Origin: an uncultured Sphingomonadaceae bacterium
GTDB taxonomy: Bacteria; Pseudomonadota; Alphaproteobacteria; Sphingomonadales; Sphingomonadaceae
Reading direction: 5' to 3'
Assembly (NCBI GenBank): GCA_947497315.1
Contig: CANMFX010000001.1
Location: 992,001 to 1,056,000 of the forward strand
Length of the DNA: 64,000 nt
In this document: positions 8,836 through 14,776 of the stretch, piece after piece
Layout of the letters: each line of letters starts with the position of its first letter
Position numbering within the stretch: the stretch's first letter is position 1
Position numbers and translations under genes: made by a program
Notes under the pieces: model-generated
Told to the model about the DNA's origin: nothing
The model's input: the letters and a program-made list of their open reading frames with translations, nothing else
Database searches by the model: none

Positions 8836-9417
8836 ATGTACCATCCTTCCATGATATCCGTTCAGGATATGACCGATTTGTCGCTGATCAGCCGTGCCAG
8901 GGACGGCGATCATGACAGCTTTGCAGAACTTGTCCGCCGTTATCAGGGGGTTGTCGCCGCGACGATCATTCCGATGCTCGGTAACGGTGATGAAGCCGAT
9001 GAAGTGGGCCAAGAAGTCATGATTAAATTTTACCGAAGCTTAGGACAATTTGAAGGCCAGGCATCCCTTAAGACTTATATCACCCGGATCGCCATGAACA
9101 GCGCACGTGATGCGCTACGCAGGCGCAAAAGGAGTTTGAAGCGCTTCTTTGCGCCCAAAGACAATGAACGAGACTGGCAGGATGAAATATCGGGAACCGA
9201 AGATCAGGGGCGTGACACGGAAAACCGGCAACTGGTGCAATTTGCTCTTGGAAAGCTGGCCCCCGAAATCAGGGCGGTCGTTGTACTAAGGTTGATGGAG
9301 GGCTTTAGTACCGAAGAAGCGGCGGACATATTAGATGTACCAAGCGGCACAATATTATCGCGATTATCACGGGGGAAGGCACAGATGGCCAAAACTATAA
9401 CAGGGGCAACAGCATGA
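8836..9417 (+). CDS. ECF-type RNA polymerase sigma factor
   Basis: A 193-residue sigma-70 family protein of the extracytoplasmic-function class. Region 2 is at about 20-85 (DGDHDSFAELVRRYQGVV, then ADEVGQEVMIKFYRSLGQFE), a charged linker follows, and region 4 at about 125-185 has a helix-turn-helix (FSTEEAADILDVPSGTILSRLSRGK, quoted as FSTEEAADILDVP and SGTILSRLSRGK). The true start may be 8836, 8851 or 8869; none has an ideal ribosome binding site. Its last four bases overlap the start of the next gene (ATGA), the typical arrangement for a sigma/anti-sigma pair. It is probably autoregulated from the site at 7299. Confidence 0.93.
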   Translation: MYHPSMISVQDMTDLSLISRARDGDHDSFAELVRRYQGVVAATIIPMLGNGDEADEVGQEVMIKFYRSLGQFEGQASLKTYITRIAMNSARDALRRRKRSLKRFFAPKDNERDWQDEISGTEDQGRDTENRQLVQFALGKLAPEIRAVVVLRLMEGFSTEEAADILDVPSGTILSRLSRGKAQMAKTITGATA

Positions 9418-9848
9418 CCGATGAACATATCCAGTATCTTGTTGAACGTTTCGTGGAAGGACGCATTTCGCCTGAAGAGCAAGCGACCCTTGATGAGATG
9501 AAACAACACCAGCCCGAACTGGAAAAACTGATCGCGGCCGAACGGGAATTGCGGTCGATACTGGTTTCCGGGCCCGCTCCAACTTTCCGGCCCCAATTCG
9601 ATCAGCGGGTGATGAACCGGATCGAAGAAGAAAACGCACCTGCACCAAGCCCCGCTTCACAGGGATTTTTTGATGTAGATTTTGTCCCAGCCTTAGGCCG
9701 AATGTTCCCGCGTGTGGCAACGCCTGCCTTCGCACTTTCGGCCTTTGCGATGGCAAGCAACGCCAGCGCCGCAACACCAGGGAGCAGCGTGTTTGAGGCG
9801 CTGTTTGGACTGCCAGCTATCGATATCGCCACAGCACTATTTTTATAG
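9414..9848 (+). CDS. Putative anti-sigma factor
   Basis: A 144-residue protein translated from an ATGA overlap with the ECF sigma gene. The N-terminal part, residues 1-60, is an acidic helical region (YLVERFVEGRISPEEQATLDEM) like the sigma-binding domain of anti-sigma factors. The C-terminal third holds two moderately hydrophobic stretches (about 96-112 and 124-144) that may form a membrane anchor. The HxxxCxxC zinc motif of ZAS-type anti-sigmas is absent. The assignment rests mainly on position and N-terminal pattern. Confidence 0.75.
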   Translation: MTDEHIQYLVERFVEGRISPEEQATLDEMKQHQPELEKLIAAERELRSILVSGPAPTFRPQFDQRVMNRIEEENAPAPSPASQGFFDVDFVPALGRMFPRVATPAFALSAFAMASNASAATPGSSVFEALFGLPAIDIATALFL

Positions 9849-9871
9849 TGCCAAATTTGGGGAAAATGGAA

Positions 9872-10267
9872 ATGTCCGACACTAAAGTACGTTTTTACAA
9901 ACGCCCGCTATTTGTGCTTCTGAGCACCTTGGCAATTGGCATATTGATCGGCGCCGCTGTTACCGGCGCGATTGTGAGTAATCGCCTGAACTTGATTCGT
10001 TCAATGAGCCAAACAGACGGCTTTGCGACAGTGATGACCGATGTCATTTCTCCGGTATCCGAAGAACAGGAAAAGCAAATATCGCCAATCATTATATCTG
10101 CTGGGCGCGATATCGAGAAATTGGTCGATACCAGCCGAACAGCTATCTCAGAACGATTTGGACGAATGAAAACCGACCTCGCTCCTCACCTTAGCGAACG
10201 GCAAATAAAAACTCTCGAAGAACGGGAAATGCTCGCTCGCCAACGCTACCAGTTGAGGCAAAAATAA
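9872..10267 (+). CDS. Membrane-anchored Spy/CpxP-like (periplasmic sensor-type) protein
   Basis: A 131-residue protein with a short basic cytoplasmic N-terminus, one membrane helix (about 13-36, LFVLLSTLAIGILIGAAV) and a charged helical periplasmic domain (ISPVSEEQEKQISPIIISA). This is the shape of heavy-metal-sensor/CpxP-like modulators. The frame opens at a GTG (9848) that overlaps the anti-sigma stop, but the ATG at 9872 has GGGGA eight bases upstream and is preferred. It ends the sigma operon and probably works with the anti-sigma factor in sensing envelope state (inference). The C-terminal tail is basic. Confidence 0.68.
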   Translation: MSDTKVRFYKRPLFVLLSTLAIGILIGAAVTGAIVSNRLNLIRSMSQTDGFATVMTDVISPVSEEQEKQISPIIISAGRDIEKLVDTSRTAISERFGRMKTDLAPHLSERQIKTLEEREMLARQRYQLRQK

Positions 10268-10289
10268 AGTCGGAAATAATTCCCATTGA

Positions 10290-10316
10290 GGGAATATTTT
10301 GGGCTTTCGGTTCGTC
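10290..10316 (+). promoter_or_regulatory. Putative ECF sigma promoter, copy 2
   Basis: GGGAATATTT (10290-10299), 13 bases, then CGTC (10313-10316), identical in both boxes and spacing to the site at 7299. It lies 37 bases before the start of the secreted repeat protein. The sequence just upstream also holds a near-palindrome, GGAAATAATTCC (10272-10283). Confidence 0.65.
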
Positions 10317-10353
10317 AAAGGGGGACCAACATAAAGAAAGGACAAATCCCCCA

Positions 10354-11031
10354 ATGTTTCAATCAATAAAATTTATCGTAGCTTTGGTCGTTTCAACAGC
10401 AGTTTTTTTGGGAACCGTGCAGGTCGCCGATGCCAGGTCCCGCATTGCAGATCGCAATTTTGAAAGAGGCGGCGGCAGTTTGAGCAACACTGTGACTGTC
10501 AATACAAGACGCGGACCGGCAAGCAAGAACGTCAATGGTGATATCAATCGCGATGCAGGAACAGCGAATAGTTCGGCCCGTTGGACCGCGGCTGATGGCC
10601 GAACAGCAACTTATGATCGTAGCGCTCAACGCCCCGACAACGGGTATAATGTATCACGTGCCTATACCGATTTTCAGGGACGAACTGCTACCCGCTCTGC
10701 CTCAGCAGACGCGAATGAAGATAGCATCAATCGCAGCTACGGAGCAACCTTCCGAAACGGCGAATCCGCAAATGCGGCATCAAATATTGCGCGAACCGAT
10801 GACGGATTTAACCGCAGTAAAAGCTTTGCCACCAGCAACGGCCGCGGCGGCAGCTATGACGCCATTGGCGCGCGCACGGATGGCAGCGGTACTGTCAATC
10901 GAGCGTGGACCAACCGGCAAGGCGAGACTGTCGCTACCAAATCAGTGACCTATGACGATGGAACCAGAACAACCGTTTACGCAGGCCGCGACGGCGAAAC
11001 CAAGTCCTTTACGTCGGAAGGAAATGACTAG
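10354..11031 (+). CDS. Secreted Gly/Ser/Asn/Arg-rich repeat protein
   Basis: A 225-residue protein with a clear signal peptide (cleavage near residue 27, after ADA). The mature part is low in hydrophobic residues and built from loose repeats of about 30-35 residues. Each has an aromatic strand start (WTAADGRTATYDRSA; YTDFQGRTATRSASA; YGATFRNGESANAAS; FATSNGRGGSYDAIG; WTNRQGETVATKSVT) followed by a D-G-N/S turn. The spacing suggests a repetitive beta structure. I recognise no characterised family. AAAGGA lies about ten bases before the ATG. Its own ECF-like promoter makes it a probable target of the neighbouring sigma factor and perhaps an envelope or matrix component. Confidence 0.8.
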   Translation: MFQSIKFIVALVVSTAVFLGTVQVADARSRIADRNFERGGGSLSNTVTVNTRRGPASKNVNGDINRDAGTANSSARWTAADGRTATYDRSAQRPDNGYNVSRAYTDFQGRTATRSASADANEDSINRSYGATFRNGESANAASNIARTDDGFNRSKSFATSNGRGGSYDAIGARTDGSGTVNRAWTNRQGETVATKSVTYDDGTRTTVYAGRDGETKSFTSEGND

Positions 11032-11115
11032 GCAGCGACTGAGCAATTCTAGAATTGTGGGCGCTTCAATCTCTACTCCTCAATTGGCCTAACTCACCAA
11101 TAGAGGCGCCCACTG

Positions 11116-11162
11116 GAACCCCGTCTTTCCCGCATTCTCCCGGTGCCCGGAAGACGGGGTTC
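11116..11162 (+). terminator. Strong stem-loop after the repeat-protein gene
   Basis: A perfect 12-bp inverted repeat (GAACCCCGTCTT at 11116-11127 and its complement at 11151-11162) with a 23-base loop, 84 bases past the stop at 11031. It is GC-rich and likely ends the ECF locus transcript, although the T-tract after it is weak. The 11032-11325 spacer also holds a 14-bp perfect palindrome, CAATTCTAGAATTG (11044-11057), and no supported gene. Confidence 0.5.
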
Positions 11163-11325
11163 AACTTTAATCGCATCTGTAGTGCTGGTGGATGGCGATC
11201 AAACGATATCAAAGCTCCAAAAACGCAGTGGGCTATTGTCCGCTTTCGGGATAAAGGGCATACCGTAATCACATTCTATATCGTCCGGTGGAGCTGCATT
11301 ATAATCCAGCCCGCCAAATCGAGCG

Positions 11326-12252
11326 TTAATCCACCTTCGGCTTGCGTGCTCGCAATGCGACCAGCAGTCCGGTCATGGCAAGCAGGGCGCCGGCGGCTGG
11401 TAGAACGGTCCAGACATAACCTTCGAACAGCGTTGACAGGATCATCGCGACGACTGGCACCAGCACGCTGGAATAGGCAGCTTTCCCGGCTCCTATTTCG
11501 CGCAGCAGTGCAAAATAGAGCGGAAAGGTTACCACCGAGCCGACAATGGCGAGATAGACAATACCGCCAAGATAGGCGGCGCGCATTTCGATCACGGGCG
11601 GGCCGACAGTGATCCATGACAGCAATATATTGATCGCCGCGCCCCAGAACATCGCCCATGCCAAAAGCGTCAGGATCGGATAGCTTTTCAGCCGCGGTAA
11701 CGCCTGCATCACGTTGGCGACCGACGCAGATAAAATACCCCCGACAGTCAACGCCACACCTAATATCACGTCGGCCAGCGTCGCCGGCGAGCTTTTATAT
11801 TCGTGCCAGAAAAGCAGTGCGATGCCGACGGCTGCGATGGCGGAGCCGGCCAGAAAAGCAACATTTATCCGCTGACCCAGAAAGATTCGGCCCAATATCG
11901 CATTGGGTACCATCAACAGAGCGAAGAGGACTGCAACCAGACCGGAGGTAATGTAAAGCTCGGCGTTGTAGACGAAGTTGAAGTTGAACGAGAATTGGGC
12001 AATGCCGATCAAGACGGCCCAGAACTGGCCCTTCATGCCCAAACGGAATGGCAAGCGTTTGAAGCCAACCAGCACGAACATGGCTGCGGCCGCGATCAAG
12101 AACCGGTAGCTGACCGACCAGCTTGGCGGGACGTCCGAGATCTGGTCCTTGATCACCAGCCAGGTCGAGCCCCAGATCAGGGAAACCAGTAAAAACGGGA
12201 CCAATATGCGCGGCGTAAGTAAACTGGTTTCGCCGTTATCCGACGGTGTCAT
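11326..12252 (-). CDS. EamA/DMT-superfamily transporter
   Basis: A 308-residue inner membrane protein with ten predicted helices and two EamA repeats. The start PFLLVSLIWGSTWLVIKDQ is typical of the family, which includes exporters of amino acids and other metabolites (RhtA-type). It overlaps the 3' end of the threonine aldolase gene by four bases, so the two are translationally coupled, which hints at an amino-acid-related substrate. This is an inference; the family is too broad for a firm substrate call. Confidence 0.9.
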   Translation of the reverse strand: MTPSDNGETSLLTPRILVPFLLVSLIWGSTWLVIKDQISDVPPSWSVSYRFLIAAAAMFVLVGFKRLPFRLGMKGQFWAVLIGIAQFSFNFNFVYNAELYITSGLVAVLFALLMVPNAILGRIFLGQRINVAFLAGSAIAAVGIALLFWHEYKSSPATLADVILGVALTVGGILSASVANVMQALPRLKSYPILTLLAWAMFWGAAINILLSWITVGPPVIEMRAAYLGGIVYLAIVGSVVTFPLYFALLREIGAGKAAYSSVLVPVVAMILSTLFEGYVWTVLPAAGALLAMTGLLVALRARKPKVD

Positions 12253-13250
12253 AGGGCCTGGATCGCCTCGGCTAACGGGCGGATATCCTCCGCGCTCTGG
12301 TTCCAGCTTGTGACCAGCCGGGCCTGTCCTTCGCCCCAGTCATAGAAATCAAATCCGGCGGCGCGCAGGCTTTCCGCTTCGCTGGCGGATAATCTGATGA
12401 ATATCTCGTTTGCTTCGACGGGATGAATTAACCGGTCTCTGGCCGCGTCGGCAATGATCTGCGCCCCGGCATTGGCTGCGCGCGCATTATCAAGCCACAG
12501 GTCATCATCCAGCATCGCCAGTATCTGGGCGGCGAGATAACGTCCCTTGGACTGAAGATGTCCGCCACGCTTGCGGCGGTAATGGGCTTCGCGGGCCAGT
12601 TCCGTATCAAAGAAGACGAGCGCCTCTGCGCCCATGCCGCCATTTTTGACAAAGCCAAAGCTAAGCGCATCAACACCGGCTTTCCATGTTATATCGGCCG
12701 GGTGACAGCCAAGAGTTGCAATCGCATTGGCAAAGCGCGCGCCATCCATGTGCAAACCAAGTTTCCGCTGTTTGCAAATTTCCGCAACAGCTGAAACTTC
12801 GTCCGGCCTGTAAACCAGACCATATTCCGAGGCGTTGGTCAGCGATACCGCGGCTGGCTGCACCTGGTGCACATCGTCCCGGATTGCGGCGCAGTGCTGA
12901 TCTATGGTTTGCGCGGCAACTTTGGCACCTTCGCCATCCACCAGCATCAGTTTCGCCCCGCCAGTATAGAAGCCAGGCGCCCCCGCTTCATCCTGTTCGA
13001 TATGCGCTTCGCGGTGGCAGATCACTCCCTGATGCGGTTGGCATAGCGCCGCCAAAGCCAGCGAGTTTGCGGCTGTTCCTGTTGCTACCCACAAAATCTC
13101 GACGTTGGTTTCAAACAGGTTGGAAAAGGCGCCGTTCAACTGCGCGCTCAAAGTATCGCCATCATAGGCGGTATCCTGATGGTTGGCTTCCGCCAAAGCT
13201 TTCATCACCTTGGGGTGAACGGAAGCAGCATTATCGGAGAAAAATCGCAT
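12249..13250 (-). CDS. Low-specificity L-threonine aldolase / beta-eliminating lyase family
   Basis: A 333-residue fold-type I PLP enzyme. The FFSDNAASVHPKV start, the HMDGARFANA motif (Asp binds the PLP nitrogen) and the Schiff-base lysine in SFGFVKNGGMGAEA (about 207-220) match threonine aldolases of the alphaproteobacterial type, which split threonine or allo-threonine to glycine and acetaldehyde. Length is normal. It is the first gene of a two-gene operon with the DMT exporter. Confidence 0.9.
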   Translation of the reverse strand: MRFFSDNAASVHPKVMKALAEANHQDTAYDGDTLSAQLNGAFSNLFETNVEILWVATGTAANSLALAALCQPHQGVICHREAHIEQDEAGAPGFYTGGAKLMLVDGEGAKVAAQTIDQHCAAIRDDVHQVQPAAVSLTNASEYGLVYRPDEVSAVAEICKQRKLGLHMDGARFANAIATLGCHPADITWKAGVDALSFGFVKNGGMGAEALVFFDTELAREAHYRRKRGGHLQSKGRYLAAQILAMLDDDLWLDNARAANAGAQIIADAARDRLIHPVEANEIFIRLSASEAESLRAAGFDFYDWGEGQARLVTSWNQSAEDIRPLAEAIQAL

Positions 13251-13360
13251 GAGATGGCCATGCTGCCAACCAGCCGCCGCGTCAAGATTGTGATTGCGGG
13301 CAGCGCCATGAATATTGCAGGTACGGCCATTAACATGAGCCCGCCTACTTCAGGAGCAGG

Positions 13361-13852
13361 TCAACCAAGTCTGGCAGAAGCGTCGATCGTTGCCATCATG
13401 TCATTGTCCGCGACGGCCTTCAAATCCGCTGGTTTATCAATTCCTACCCGAATATGGTCAAACAGTTGAGCGATCTTTGTCATGGCCTTGTCGGTCAACA
13501 ATATGTACGGCTCATCACCTATATGCTGTTCGTGATATAAAAACCCATCCGCGGACAGAAGATCGATGTAACGAAGCACCAGTTTTTCCGATATTTTGGC
13601 TTTTTCCGAAATTTCGGATAGTCGCAACTTCGCTCCAGATCGCTTGGCTTCGTAGAGCTCAAGCAAAACATCCCAGATGTTGCCTGTACAATATTCATCA
13701 GGAAAAACGCCTATCCTGGCTCTTCTGAGGTCGATAGCAAACTGACCAAGATCAATCTTTCCGATCGCCTGCTCCCATTGCTGGTTTTCCAGCCGCTCCA
13801 GTCTTTGCCGGATGTCTTCCAGTAACAAGATTTGATCGCGCGTTTGATCCAT
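13361..13852 (-). CDS. Winged-helix DNA-binding protein (MarR/ROK-like HTH), unknown target
   Basis: A 163-residue protein from the ATG at 13852, which has GGAG eight bases upstream; an in-frame start at 13894 is less likely. An N-terminal coiled-coil-like helix (LLLEDIRQRLERLE) is followed by a winged-helix domain at about 60-140 (RLSEISEKAKISEKLVLRYIDLLSADGFLYHE), quoted here as RLSEISEKAKISEKLV and LRYIDLLSADGF. It probably regulates transcription. It is divergent from the LuxR-type gene at 14026 and could control it. Confidence 0.72.
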   Translation of the reverse strand: MDQTRDQILLLEDIRQRLERLENQQWEQAIGKIDLGQFAIDLRRARIGVFPDEYCTGNIWDVLLELYEAKRSGAKLRLSEISEKAKISEKLVLRYIDLLSADGFLYHEQHIGDEPYILLTDKAMTKIAQLFDHIRVGIDKPADLKAVADNDMMATIDASARLG

Positions 13853-14025
13853 CACGTATCTCCGATGATGCAGGGGGACTTTAACTTTTACCAAGTCACG
13901 TCAGCGAAAGGCCAAATAGAGACAAGGCCAAGTAATGCTGTCACGCAAACAGGGGACAAGTTGAAAAATTTTGTAAATTGGCCTAGGCTTGATGCCGAAA
14001 AGCCACAACGCAAGTAGCAGGTGCC

Positions 14026-14766
14026 ATGGCTACGGAGAACCAGAACTTACATATCGGCGAACTTTTTCAGAGGATCGCTTCACTATCCTCTCTCGCAGAT
14101 ATACTGGAGCTTGTTCGAATAGCCGTTGTAAATCTTGGTGCCAACCGGACCAGCTACCATTTTACCCCAAAACTAAAATCGCAAACGGATCATATGGTCC
14201 AATTGGCAACCTATGGCTTTTCGAGAGAATGGCTTGGGCTATATGAAGAGCCAGGTTTTCGACAGAATGACCCGATTCCGGACATAGTTATGCAGCATGG
14301 CGGGCCGATGTTGTGGCACGATGCCCTCGCCTTGCGGCGATTGAATGAAAATGAGGAAAGGTTCGCCAGTCTACTGAAGGCACATGATCTGGATCAGGGG
14401 ATAGGTATTCCCTTATATGGCCCAAAAGGGCGTCATGCTTATTCGGCGTTCACATTTGATCCCGTTCAACTTACTTATGATGAAGGCACTATAGCCACGG
14501 TAGCTGCGATCGCCAGCGCTGCGCATGTCAGAATATGCAATATTCTGGACAAACAATATGAACCTCAGGTGCACCTGTCACAAAGAGAAACGCAAGTCAT
14601 CCGGCTGATCGCGCATGGTCATTCGAACAAAGCGATAGCAGCGGATCTGGATATCGGAGGATCAACCGCTGATACATATGTCCGCCGAGTATTTGCAAAA
14701 CTGGATGCCAGCGACAGAATCAGTGCCTCTATCCGCGCTCTGGAACTTGGTATCTTACGGTTGTAG
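14026..14766 (+). CDS. LuxR-family transcriptional regulator with autoinducer-binding-like domain
   Basis: A 246-residue regulator. Residues about 15-165 resemble the acyl-homoserine-lactone domain, with the conserved Trp, Tyr and Asp-Pro positions visible in REWLGLYEEPGFRQNDPIP and a following LWHDA. Residues 180-246 form a GerE-type helix-turn-helix (LSQRETQVIRLIAHGHSNKA). No luxI-type synthase is in the window, so this looks like a LuxR solo that may sense a signal from elsewhere or not sense AHLs at all. It runs convergent with the GGDEF-EAL gene, with only ten bases between the stops. Confidence 0.87.
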   Translation: MATENQNLHIGELFQRIASLSSLADILELVRIAVVNLGANRTSYHFTPKLKSQTDHMVQLATYGFSREWLGLYEEPGFRQNDPIPDIVMQHGGPMLWHDALALRRLNENEERFASLLKAHDLDQGIGIPLYGPKGRHAYSAFTFDPVQLTYDEGTIATVAAIASAAHVRICNILDKQYEPQVHLSQRETQVIRLIAHGHSNKAIAADLDIGGSTADTYVRRVFAKLDASDRISASIRALELGILRL

Positions 14767-14776
14767 CAGCAAGGTA

